Below are positions 1 to 11,309 of a DNA stretch of 64,000 bases, in pieces. The notes under the pieces are model-generated. The model was not told the DNA's origin. It ran no database searches and worked only from the letters and a program-made list of their open reading frames with translations. Origin of the DNA: Watersipora subatra (Eukaryota; Bryozoa; Gymnolaemata; Cheilostomatida; Watersiporidae); NCBI RefSeq assembly GCF_963576615.1, contig NC_088708.1, positions 56,097,196 to 56,161,195 of the forward strand, read 5' to 3'. Each line of letters begins with the position of its first letter. Positions within the stretch are counted from its first letter, which is position 1. The position numbers and the translations under genes are program-made.

Positions 1-1147
1 CGGTAAAGGCTAATACTTTTCTCGTGGACAATTGGATTATCTCGAGTAGGAATAGCTTCTACATTCTCACTGCATTCGGTCAGACAAAGACAGTACGATA
101 TCTCATTCTTACATTAATATTAGTATCAAGAGGTACTAGTATCATCGTATTCAAAGTTTTGATGGATAGCTTCTGCTATAACAGTAACCTTTTTTATACA
201 CACACACGCACTTTTTTATACACACACTTCTATGCAAAAATTGCTATTATTAATTTAACATATTCAGAATTTTTATTTTGTTTTCTCAGTTTGTAATAAT
301 TGTATCATTACAGAATCATCTTTTATTGTAATCGTAGCAAAACCGACTTAATCTAGCTATTACTTTCTAAGTATTTCACATTCAAACACTTTTATGGTTG
401 TTTATTTGGTTTTTAAATTTTGACCTGCACAAAACATTTTCTTCATGATATGAAGTTTGAAAGTTACAGTTGTTTGACAAAGTTTAAAAACCTTGTACAG
501 CGGTTTTATTTTGTTTCCTAATATATTTAAATGGCGCAAAACACTTTTCTCTTGATATGAACTTTGAAAGCTAGAATGGTAACTGTTGCTATATGTTAAA
601 TAAAAATATGTTTTCTCTGCAAAGATTTTTATTACCCGGGCAACGTCGGGCATTCATCTAGTATATATATACCATATATATATATTGTATATATATATTG
701 TATATATATTGTGTATGCATACACTGCTGTAGGAAATGATCCAGCATATAATTACTTAATTGTTGTGAATAAAGCTGCTCAACATAAAGTGCTCAGGATC
801 AAGTCTAACTCTATAAATAGTTTGTAGAATAGCTTATACTTAGCCTCCAGTCGTAGATTTAAAAAAAAAAAATCTTTTTTCTCACCAAAGCTTTTTGAGT
901 TCACCTTTGACTGTTTTTTATCTGTGGACTCACTAAATAACATTGTCATATTTGCAATGAAATATACAACAAGATATGATATCTGCACATTCTACTTATA
1001 ATCGCCATTGATGACGTAAAAATATTTGTTGCTAAATTGTTTTCAATTCTAAAAATGCTTCAATGAGATACGCTTGGCTTTGAAATTTGAAGCTGTTTCT
1101 TATCTACGATTCATTTTGCTACACTATTTTGTTATCATTTACAGGTT
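1..1147. other. Upstream region of FICD, no gene recognised
   Basis: No recognisable coding sequence was found. A 90-codon open frame near the left edge (24-296) resembles nothing I know and is probably chance. Positions 660-712 hold a TA/TG-rich microsatellite. A good splice acceptor (pyrimidine-rich tract, then TTTACAG) ends at 1144, directly before the FICD start codon. An untranslated 5' exon of FICD may therefore lie in this stretch or left of the window. Confidence 0.5.
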
Positions 1148-4100
1148 ATGAAAATGCTAAAAATGATTCCGAAAATAGAGGATTCGCCAGCCAAAGTACA
1201 CAGAAGTGATTCGTTTACAATTCACTTGACGCTGTCTAAAATGGCATTGTGTTGTTCGGTTATATTCTGTGTTCTCATCAGTCTCCTTGTGCATTTAATT
1301 ATAACTAACTTATTGCTGTCATCAAAGTTGAGTCACAAAGACGAGTTAGCGCAACTAGGAAACCATTTGTTTGCTAAACCATCCAGACAACAAAATTTAG
1401 TGAGATTTCCTTCGGATGTATCATGGTTCACATCAATGCCTGGCAACGGCGGGAGCACTGCGCGTGACTCTGCAAGACCTGTAGATGGCGCTGTCACGTC
1501 TCACGCAGCTCTTGACGCTCGAACTATTCAAAATATAAAGCATAGACTTAAAGCAAAAGGTAAGATGCAGCTGCACTCTTACACGAATTTTGACACAAAT
1601 TTTAAAAGAATTCATGTCAACCTTTCTATGGTAGATTTTTAACAAGCTTTGAAGTTGACAATATATGAGTAAAGTAATTTTATAGCATTATATCTGCTAG
1701 ACAAGTGAGTCATATTGTGTTATTATATTCAGTACTCCATTGTCCCGTAGGGTCATTGAGACGCGACAAGAGCACAATCAGCTCACTAAACAAAACTGAC
1801 TATTTGAAACTAGCTCAAAATCTCACATCTGGCAGTTTTTTCTTGGAAAAACTTTTTCATAAAATAAATAATTTTTACTGTCTATATCAACTTATGGGAT
1901 TTATTTTACTCCCATCGTGATCGCCGTTCTGTCTCTTGCTAATTGTCGATAATCTTACTCTGGTGTCTGACCGATCACCTCTTTGTGATCGATGCCAATT
2001 TCAGTAAATTCATGCATATTGTAGCAGTCACTCTTCTGACAGCCTAAGCAGTTATTGTAATGTAGTGACAATTTTGTAGTGAACCCAACCGTCTGCTCTG
2101 TGTTGTATTCATTTATTACACCTACATTTTTTAGCTCTTCAAGTTTTCACAATATATTAAACTTTTCCCAATATCAAACTATCAGAGAAGTTGATTAGGA
2201 ACCAAATTCCTAGCTATCGTTCTTGCCTTACTTCATTATTCAAATGCTTTTGTTTAGTTATTATGGGATGAGCTTTATCATTGCTCGGATGAGCAAGAGT
2301 AGTTCATAGGAGTCGTCTAAACTTTTTTCAGACAATATTCGAGCAGAAGCGCATGCGTCCTATAGAGCCGCTGTTGAGATGGTCGAGCATGGCAAGAAGG
2401 AGAAGGTAAGTTCATCTCTCAGCTATTTACCTAGAATCTTCAATAGTCTGTATCAAGCCACACCGATGTTAATAGGTATAGTGGTAATTATAATGAAGTT
2501 TTTCATGCAGTATTTACTGTAAGAGGCCGCAACCTTTTCACTAACAGTTTATTCATAACTCTTTATCAGGACACCCCTGATTAGTAATAACATACAGACA
2601 CTATCTGAATTACGACCGGATCAGTTCTTACTAGCTGTTGATGAGTCAAAACAGAGCACATTAAACCATAACTGTCACGTACAACTTTTATGGTATTTAC
2701 TAGGTAAATCAGACACGCTGATTCCGATTTTGTACCCAAAATAAAGATTAGTCCACTAACTTTCAGAGTAATGAAGGCTTTTTTACGGCGTTTTAATATC
2801 GGTCTCGAAAACAGCACGATCGGCACAACAAGCTCCGCCCATAAATACATGACGTAACCTAGCTTTTTAGGAACAGAAGTTACGTAGGGATGTTTAGACC
2901 GATTTAGAATAATAGAGATGGGTGTTTTAAAATCCATTATTATCTAAATTCAGCCTTAAAAATAATCTCAGTTTTTTCTGAAAGGTAGATAAGCTATTTA
3001 CAACGCGATAACAACGCTAGCTTGTGATAAAACCACGCTTTTTGAGCTCATTTTTCTCGGCATTCAGCCTATTTAAACATCATGTAACAAGCTACGAGCA
3101 ATTTTAAATAGTTTATATACCGATCATAAAAGACTGAGATTATTTTACAGGCTGGATTTGGATAATAATGGGTTTTAAGACACCCATCTCTATTCTTCTA
3201 AATCGGACTAAACATTCCTAACTTCCGTTCCTGAAAAAGCTAGGTTTCGTCACATATTTATGGGCAGAGCTTGTAATGCCGATTGTGTTGTTTTCGAAAC
3301 GGATATTGAAACGCTTTAAAAAAGCGTAAATGACTTTGAAGGTTAGTGGACCAATCTTTATTTTGAGTACAAAATCGGAATCAGCGTGGCTGATTCACCT
3401 AGAAAATATGATAAAAGTTGTGCGTGACAGTTATGGTTTAAAAATGCCTGACTTGGGAATTGTGTTTAGTGAAAGTGATATTACATACACGCATATATAC
3501 ATGTATAGCTTTTTTCTGCTCAATGCTATTATATACAAGCTTCTCACCATCTCCTTATCAATTTTATGTTTGTTTTATAGTTTTATAGTCTTGGTTTTGT
3601 AATATGGTATTGTATTTCTGTATACAGTGCACCCTGGGATACGACGTCTTTGCTCTAATGTTTTTTTGCCTTACGATGTGGAACACAATGTTTTTTTTGT
3701 CCCCTCCATATGGCATTTTTTTGTCATGCAACATCAACAAAAATGTCTCACGGAATTCAAATTTGGCGGTTGGTGTACTGAATTTGTCTGAATAATGAAG
3801 ATGCCGATGTGCTATTCACCGAACTCCCTACCGCAATGCCTGAAAAAGATACGATGCTCGCTCTTTCTCAATTCAGAATTATTCGCTCTCGAATAATTCA
3901 TAATTATTCATTATAAGCTATAGTGAAAATGAAACTGGAAACAAGTAATAAGGATTAAGACAATGTCCAAATTAAAGTTTAGTAAAATACATATTAAAAC
4001 TTAGCTTGAAGTATGTGTTTAGTAAACTAAATTCATTTAAGTTATATTCAAAGTTTATGGTATACGTCCGTCTTGAAGGTAAGAACTCTATATGGTACGC

Positions 4101-7100
4101 ACTGTACATAGTAATGCTACGTTTTATTGCGTATCATAACCACTAAATACACTAAAGTTACTATAAGTTACTAAGGTTAATGTACTATTTTGTTATTGAT
4201 TGTTAATATGTGCAGTATGTAAACAAAATTTTGATGTTTTTCATTAGGGGGTGTTTGCATTAGATAATTACTACGAGTTTCTATACCCCTCTATAAGACA
4301 TTTTCGCCTTACGGTGCCAACACCGGAACGAATTAATGTCGTATGGCGGAGGTCCACTGTACTATATATACTTTACTTGCATATTTCACACATGCATTAA
4401 ATATAGTACAACCTCGGTTACGATTTTTAAGGTTCATAAATGTTAGTTTCTTTTTAATAATTTGTTTGTAATTGATATTCTCGAAGCGTATGTACTAGAA
4501 ATATATACCGGTATGTTTTGTTAAGATCTATGGTTCTCAGCTCTTTGAAGAGTTAGATATACAGGTGGGTACAGCAACATTTCTTTTGTACACAACATTA
4601 TTGTTAGTCACTTAGTTGATAATTTATTAGTTGGTTGAAGAAGGATACAGGTTTTATCACCACAGGTTTCTTAGAAGAGACTAGATATACAAATAAGTGA
4701 CAAACTTTGCAAAAGTATGCCAGTGTGCCTGGGCAGTCAGCTCACAGTCAACTCGCATTCATCATAAATGGGATACTTACTGTATGTCGAGCAATAATTC
4801 TGTAACATATCTTTGTTGGTCACTGAGAAAAAAGCCAGCAAGTGTAGTAGATTTAGTCGCTGTCTACTTCCTGAAGTTGACAATCCTGTCTCTGGCTGTG
4901 TCATTTTATGCTGACCTCTCATTGAGAATGGGCCAATAAACTATTATTGTATAAACAAACTGATGTTTGTGCTATAACTTGATATGACTGACTGCGAGTT
5001 GGTTTTTTCCTGGTATAGGTCAGCTTTCTCTATTTTGGTGGACGATGCTGTCAGCCAGGGAATCTGACTGTAATAAGCCCTGCTTTCCTCTGAATCTAAG
5101 AACTTTCTTTTTACCTTTCTGTATCTATTGAGTAGTAGTAGAAAGTGTTACAGTATGTTCCACTGTTTAGTGGTTTGTCAGCATAGTAAAATGCCAAGGA
5201 GATATAAGAATGTTTTAACTATTTGCAACTGTAATGTACATTACAAAGAGGATGTACATGTAAATAGCTTCAGAGAATATTTATCTTTCTCTTCACAGCT
5301 CTTTGAAAGAATCCACTCTTTTGTATTCTTGAAGTTAAACAGATTCAAAATGGTAGCCATCTTGGATTTGTTCTGCTTAAGTAGCACTTTCTCATAAATG
5401 CGCATATATCAGATTATCAATAAAGATGTGCTGTATTCTCGTTGTCTTTAGAAAATTGCTTACTATTTAGTTAAAAAACCAAAAGTTGGTGTTGTTGTTA
5501 CCGACAGGCACAGAAGCTGCTGCAGCATGCTGTCGCTCTTAATCCACTAGATGCCGACATTCTCAATGCTTATGGTGAATTTCTCCTTTCGGCGGACATT
5601 GTTTTGGCCAACCACATGTTTAAAAAGGCTAGTGTTGTCTCCCCTACCCACACAAAGGCGCTCATAAATCTACAGAGAACTGCCGGTATGGTGGAGGATC
5701 TCGATTCAGCGATATATAACAGGTAAGCTCAGTCTCTCTTCATTTGATGTGACAATGAAGCTAGACATACGTTCTTCATACAGTTCTCATGTTTGATTTG
5801 TAAGAGCATAGAAGGTATTAGTTTAATAATCATAAGTTTACTATGGTTTGTACAGATATGACAGATTATTATTTGGAAAGCGGTACATATACAAGCCAGT
5901 AAATTTTATTAAATCACTGTTCAGCTGTTCGTCTCCATCATAAAACTTTCACTATGAGAAATCCATCCTATTGGTCTTTAGTTTACTTGACAATGAGTTA
6001 GTCTCCAGTATTCTTGTTGAATGGATGACTCTGTTTATTCCTATTAGAAAAATATCAGAGTTAATAAAATATATGTTTATGGTCTACAGTCATCATAGGA
6101 CAGCAAAGGCTGTGATGTTATACAGAACAAAATGACTCTTCCAGGCTCTAGCAAGCATGTTGATTAATGCATAAAATCAACATTCATGGTTCTTTTGTAA
6201 AATTAGTGTCATTCATTTGATAATAGTTTCAGTTGGTACTATTATTTTACTATGATATAACTAGTCATTTGGTTGGTACTAGTGTGTTACTATGATATAG
6301 TTAGTCATTTTGGTTGGTGCTAGTGTGTTACTATGATATAACTAGTCATTTGGTTGGTACTAGTGTGTTACTATGATATAACTAGTCATTTTGGTTGGTA
6401 CTAGTGTGTTACTATGATATAATTAGTCATTTTGGTTGGTTCTAGTGTGTTACTATGATATAGTTAGTCATTTTGGTTGGTACTAGTGTGTTACTATGAT
6501 ATAATTAGTCATTTTGGTTGGTACTAGTGTGTTACTATGATATAATTAGTCATTTTGGTTGGTACTAGTGTGTTACTATGATATAACTAGTCATTTTGGT
6601 TGGTACTAGTGTGTTACTATGATATAACTAGTCATTTTGGTTGGTACTAGTGTGTTACTATGCTATAACTAGTCATTTTGGTTCATTGATAAGTTTATCA
6701 TTTGTGTGCGCATGGTTGTTATTAGTGTGAAAATAATTATTTTCACACTAATAACATCTATTTTATTAAAAACTGTTGCCATTGCTCGAAGCATTGTTAC
6801 CTTGTTATTATCACCACTTTTATTGTTTGTTTTACACTTGTGTTGTTACTATGATATAGTCACTTGTGTTGACAAAAGACAGCGATAATGATTAAAGAGG
6901 TTAAAAAATTTTGATGGTATTTTTTCCATCATAAAAATATTCCTGATCTCAATGCATTGGTCTATATCTCTGTAGGCTTACCGATGTCTGTAGCAAGTAT
7001 GTTGTCATTCTGTAGAATAGCGAATAAGAGAGACTTGTTACTACACATACCTGAGAGTCATCCAGCTCTACGGCGTCTCAAGACTGAGATCTATTACAAA

Positions 7101-10100
7101 CATATTTACCACACGGTGGCAATCGAGGGTAACACACTCAATTTGTACGAGACTCGGGCTATCATAGAAACAAGAGTGACAATTGGAGGGAAGAGTATTA
7201 GCGAACACAACGAGGTATAATGGGTCTATAAACATCATTTATGATCTGTATGTGTCAAGCTCTGTAACATTTATGGATGATCTTGTTTTCATCTCTTGGC
7301 AATCATGTTCTAGTTCTATCATTCCTGTTTACTAGACCCGTTTCATCAAAGCACACAAATCTTTTGTCTTTTGAACAAATTACGAGGTGATAAGGTCTGG
7401 CCACACGTAACGAATTATTCGTTCAATCTGACCGAATTCACGAATTTCACAGAATTCACAGATTTATCCGGCCGAATATCACAGAATTGTCTGAGCTGTG
7501 CATGCACACCGAATTCGTCAACGAAACGCTTTTAATTGGCTAACCAATTTTCTTTAGCGAGCACGATTCTAGCAGCTTTGACAATTGGTATAGTCCAAGA
7601 CACGTACGACGACACACAATAAAAGTATCAGCGCGATACGACCTGATACATACGATGCAACTGCCTAGATGCGCTATTGTTGGTTCTCTCTCGTTGGTTC
7701 ACCATGGCACGAACTTCTCATCGTGTATCCAGTATTTTCTTTTAGATGTTTTAGAAGCTATAAATTGTTTTTTTTTTCAATAATAATACTGTAATTTCTT
7801 TTTATGCAGCAAAAGCTCCGTCTCTAAAACAGTCGCTATTTCTAGCGCATATAGCCAGTTTCATCGTATGTATCAGGTCATATCGCGCTGATACCTTTAT
7901 TGTGTGTCGTCGTACGTGTCTTGGACTATACCAATTGTCAAAGCTGCTAGAATCGTGCTCGCTAAAGAAAATTGGTAAGCCAATTAAAAGCGTTTCGTTG
8001 ACGAATTCGGTGTGCATGTACAGCTCAGACAATTCTGTGATATTCAGCCGAATTAATCTGTGAATTTTGTGAAATTCGTGAATTCGGTCAGATTGAACGA
8101 ATAATTCGTTACGTGTGGCCGGACCTTTAGACTTGCATTTCCTTCTGATTGGTTTGTCTTTAAAAACAGTCTAATGTGTTGAGTGTAAGTAGTTTATCAC
8201 ATCAAATCATAAAATGGCTGGCATGTCGGTTGGCATTTACCTAGTGCTAAGATTCTCAGTGGGGTATGACCAACCATATAGGAGTGGCTCATGTGATTGT
8301 GATAGCATGAAAGTATCAGTCAAAAGTTGTTGTCTTTGTTGAAGGCGTTTTAGCTCCGTGAGCTTACTAAACTGCGGTATCATTGTCCGTAGCTAATTGC
8401 TATGGACGCTGCACTCAGTTATATAAATTGTGGTATGATTGCCTATAGGTAATTGGTATGGACGCTGCACTCAGCTATATAAACTCTACTCTCCTCAACC
8501 GTCTTGGCAGAATCACTCTTCAAGATATACTCGAGATCCACCGGCGAGTTCTAGGCTTTGTAGACCCGATAGAGGCTGGCCAACTTAGGAACACGCAAGT
8601 CTTTGTAGGTGATTTCACTCCTCCAAGGCCTGGGGAGGTCCAGGTTAGTGTTCCTAGACTGTTTGTCTACTTTTAATTTTAAGTGATTTTTTATAACTTG
8701 AAGGGAAACAATATGCTCATCATTACATTATGGAGAACTTCGTTTTTGCAGTAGCATTTGCAGTTTTAACACGACAATTCACTTTTTGTTTTGTGTCATC
8801 TCAATGTGAAAGCGATAGCCATTGGCTGTGAGCTATCTGCTGAGGTGTTAGATTGAGTTAAACTAACAACTTAGAGACTGATTGACATTCACTGATTGTT
8901 GACTGAAACTGACATGTTTCAGCATTACTGTACATCAGTTACATAATGCACTACTTAGCAGGCTATTTGTAAGCTTACAGGTGAGCTTGATGCTTGATGA
9001 TACGTTACAGGATAAACTTCTTGATAAGCTTTACCATATTATCACCTCAGTTTTGTTAGGAGCGGACAATTCATTTGTTCAGTTTTTTCTGTAGTCACAT
9101 TTCGTAAGCCGAGTTCCTTACAGAAATAATGTATACAAGTACACAGCTAAACTACATCTTGATTGTTATTACACCTACCAATTTTACACACGTAAAAATA
9201 CAACAGAAACCAACAAAATATGCTTTTTTGGAGTTATTACTACCTTCTCAGTAATCTGTGCTTTTAATATACTCATACAAAAAAGGTAGAAAGTCATCAG
9301 ATAGCATATCATTACAACTGTGATCGGTTCATTTATCCATAAGTTGCTGATCCTTTAGCACTTTTTATCTTTGAAAAAGATATGTCAACGGAAGCTATAT
9401 TATAGGACTAGATGCTTGTTATCCCTGGGAAATATCATCTGTACACTAAATGTCATAATAAACACGAGAGATATGATTCTTTTTGATGGCAACATCACGC
9501 ATTCAATAGACAATCGTTCCAAGTCATATAAATACTGCACTCACAGTAGTGAATATACTTTGCACTACTCAAACTACAGATGCTTCTATTATTAAAAAAT
9601 GTTTTAATTAGAATTTTGTTTTACTAAGGGTTCATTAAGTTACTAAAAGGTTTTATTAAGTTTTGGGTAGATAAAAACATAATTCCCTATTGAGTTATTG
9701 CGCGCTAAGTAACCTCTACCAAATAGCAATGCTCCTATGTATCATCATCGTCTATACTGTTGTACTTCTATAAAGGAGACAACTCCATATTACACATGAA
9801 AAATATGTTTATCTTGTGCATTCATTATGTTGCAGTTTCTGTATGTTCATTTATCTAATTTTAAAACCTTGTATTTGTTGAATCTATTCATATTGCCTGT
9901 GTCCCTAGAATGACTTTTTCCTATGCAATTTTACAGCCTAGGTTTTTTGCAGGAGCATGCAACTCTGTATATACATGTAGTTATAGTCTTTACATTTGTT
10001 TTCCTTGTATTTAGCCATAGTCTATTATTTAGGTAGCTGCTTGCATCAATTCATTCGATATTTTTAGGTTCTTATGGAAGAGTTCATAGACTGGCTAAAC

Positions 10101-11309
10101 TCTGATGAGACCGTCGATTTGCATCCAATAAAGTTTGCAGCTATAGCTCATTATAGACTCGTTACTATACATCCGTTCTATGATGGCAACGGGCGCACTT
10201 CCCGTCTTTTAATGAACTTAATTCTCATGCACGCAGGCTATCCCCCTGTCATGATTCGTGTTCAGCAAAAACATGAATATTATAAGCATCTAGAGACAGC
10301 TAATCAAGGTAAGGATTCATTCGCGTGCGCCGTAGAGAGAGTTCAATCAGTAACTCGGGCTAGGTTTTATCGGTACCACAGACTATAAAAGGTTGTCAGC
10401 TTTAAACACCTATACTGTCGATATGCTGAATAAAAAGTTTAAGTTATTTTGTGAGCTAATTGGTATGTTGAAACAGTCATGCAAATCAAATATTATCATG
10501 AGGAGACACTATAATCTGTTTATTTTGTTTTAAGTCTCAACAACCTATAATAGTTCATTATTAAGTAAACAGGTAATTACACATAGCGATAAAACATGCA
10601 AATTATTTATAATTATGTAAAAAATTACATTATGCTTAAAAATAAAAAACTAAATAAGGATAATTAATAAAGGTTTTCGTTATCATAGGTTAGGGACAGG
10701 TTAGGCTTAGATCTGAAGATGGTGATAGAAAAATTTAGTGGAGCTTAGAGCTAAGTCTATTTTAGACTAAGTGAGGTTTATTCTAACCTACCGTATATAT
10801 TGTTTATTATTGTCTAATTGCTGACAGAATTGCATTACGTCAGGAAACCGCGAATTCTAATGTTGACAATTCGAGTGTCAAGTCAAATGTTTGCTAAAAT
10901 TCTGTCATATTTTGGAAAGTTTGCTTGTTAAGACGGTTTTACATTCAAATCTGATGATATGTTTACTCACATCATAGCCTGATTTTTGGGATTGCTTCAT
11001 TATTATTCTGTATTTTACTATGAATTTAAGGCTACAACAATGATGGAGATCTATCTAAAGTAACACAAATTTATTCTACATTTTAACGCCTTCAATTATT
11101 AATAGAGTCCTGCTAATTATTTTATTTTTGTTAAACTTATAGGAGACATCAGGCCATTCATAAGGTTCATAGCTGACTGTACAGAGGCAACAGTAGACGA
11201 GTACATGTCAGCGTTATCTGAGGAGCCGTCTCCGATTCACAATGTGGCCTCAGATTCATATGTTGATGATGGTAGGACAATAATTGTTGGTGAGGATGAT
11301 GATTCATAG
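1148..11309 (+). CDS. FICD, protein adenylyltransferase / de-AMPylase, complete, 7 coding exons
   Basis: ER membrane enzyme that, in the known family, AMPylates the chaperone BiP and also reverses the modification. Exons: 1148-1559, 2332-2405, 5508-5722, 7016-7214, 8449-8643, 10068-10308, 11143-11309. Joined phases fit and give 500 residues (human FICD 458). The short cytosolic N-terminus and a membrane anchor at about residues 32-53 predict type II topology. Exons 2-3 encode the TPR repeats. Exon 4 carries the inhibitory helix motif TVAIEGN with the regulatory Glu at residue 271. Exon 6 carries the Fic motif HPFYDGNGR with the catalytic His at 400. A sequon in YINST (Asn312) matches the glycosylated site of the vertebrate protein. 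The tail is acidic (GEDDDS). Exon 4 begins at 7016 because that acceptor gives a gap-free match to the family; nearer upstream AGs do not. The ATG at 1148 is first in frame after an acceptor, so a 5' UTR intron is likely. Confidence 0.96.
2661..3441. mobile_element. TTAA-flanked foldback element in FICD intron 2
   Basis: The two halves are inverted copies of one another. The left arm runs from about 2665 to 3000 and the right arm from about 3105 to 3437, with only a short spacer. Ends read TTAA-ACCATAACTGTCACG on the left and the reverse complement followed by TTAA on the right. The 4-bp TTAA (2661-2664 and 3438-3441) is the target duplication expected of piggyBac- or Kolobok-type transposition. 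Open frames across the arms (118 and 90 codons) are by-products of the repeat. The arms have diverged by scattered substitutions, so this is an old non-autonomous copy. The superfamily assignment rests on the TTAA alone. Confidence 0.7.
3625..4359. mobile_element. pogo/Tigger-like MITE in FICD intron 2
   Basis: The left end starts TA-CAGTGCACC and the right end finishes GGTCCACTG-TA, so imperfect terminal inverted repeats of about 24 bp are flanked by a TA dinucleotide. CAGT at the terminus plus a TA duplication is the signature of Tc1/mariner-superfamily pogo/Tigger elements. No transposase frame survives in the 735 bp, so this is a non-autonomous or decayed copy. Confidence 0.65.
6232..6682. 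repeat. 41-bp minisatellite in FICD intron 3
   Basis: About eleven tandem copies of a 40-41-bp unit containing GGTACTAGTGTGTTAC and ATGATATAACTAGTCA. Copies differ by a few substitutions, and one early unit is 40 bp long. The array ends shortly before the perfect palindrome at 6718. It shares the 9-mer ACTAGTGTG with the 40-bp array in the ADSL intron. Confidence 0.93.
6718..6755. repeat. Perfect 38-bp palindrome
   Basis: The arm GTTATTAGTGTGAAAATAA is followed directly by its exact reverse complement, with no loop. It lies in FICD intron 3 between the minisatellite and exon 4 and can extrude as a cruciform or hairpin. Confidence 0.9.
7392..8127. mobile_element. Foldback element, 285-bp inverted arms, FICD intron 4
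   Basis: The left arm 7392-7676 is repeated in inverse at 7843-8127, with about 166 bp between them. The termini read AAGGTCTGGCCACACGTAAC and its near-perfect inverse (one mismatch in the first 20). Arm identity is high by eye. I could not define an unambiguous target duplication. The 76-codon minus-strand frame at 7802-8032 lies in the right arm and is an artefact. In FICD pre-mRNA the arms could pair into a long double-stranded hairpin. Confidence 0.8.
8370..8481 (+). repeat. 56-bp direct duplication across the exon 5 acceptor of FICD
   Basis: The 3' end of intron 4 and the first 33 bases of exon 5 occur twice, 56 bp apart. The upstream copy has a weaker acceptor (CCGTAG at 8387-8392) followed by a degenerate copy of the exon start. 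The downstream copy is the functional one (CTATAG, exon from 8449). Translated from 8393, the upstream copy repeats the exon's opening residues and then meets TAA at 8450-8452. Confidence 0.85.
8644..10067 (+). other. FICD intron 5, no further features seen
   Basis: 1.4 kb of AT-rich intron between exons 5 and 6. A 74-codon open frame at 9371-9595 shows no family resemblance. No terminal repeats, tandem arrays or RNA genes were recognised. Confidence 0.5.
10309..11142 (+). other. FICD intron 6 with in-frame readthrough and AATAAA
   Basis: If the exon 6 donor at 10309 is not used, the frame continues 26 codons to a stop at about 10386-10388. An AATAAA follows at 10429-10434. This arrangement could support an intronic-polyadenylation isoform that keeps the Fic motif but loses the C-terminal helices encoded by exon 7. 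No other features were seen. Confidence 0.4.

Noticed and set aside
2581..2937. 118-codon minus-strand frame
   Set aside because: It falls inside the left arm of the TTAA foldback and reappears, broken, in the right arm. It is repeat sequence, not a gene.
7802..8032. 76-codon minus-strand frame
   Set aside because: It lies in one arm of the 7392-8127 inverted repeat, with no recognisable product.
10068..10308. Fic domain as a bacterial toxin or recent horizontal transfer
   Set aside because: The gene has seven spliced exons, a membrane anchor, TPRs and the inhibitory Glu of animal FICD; it is a normal metazoan gene.
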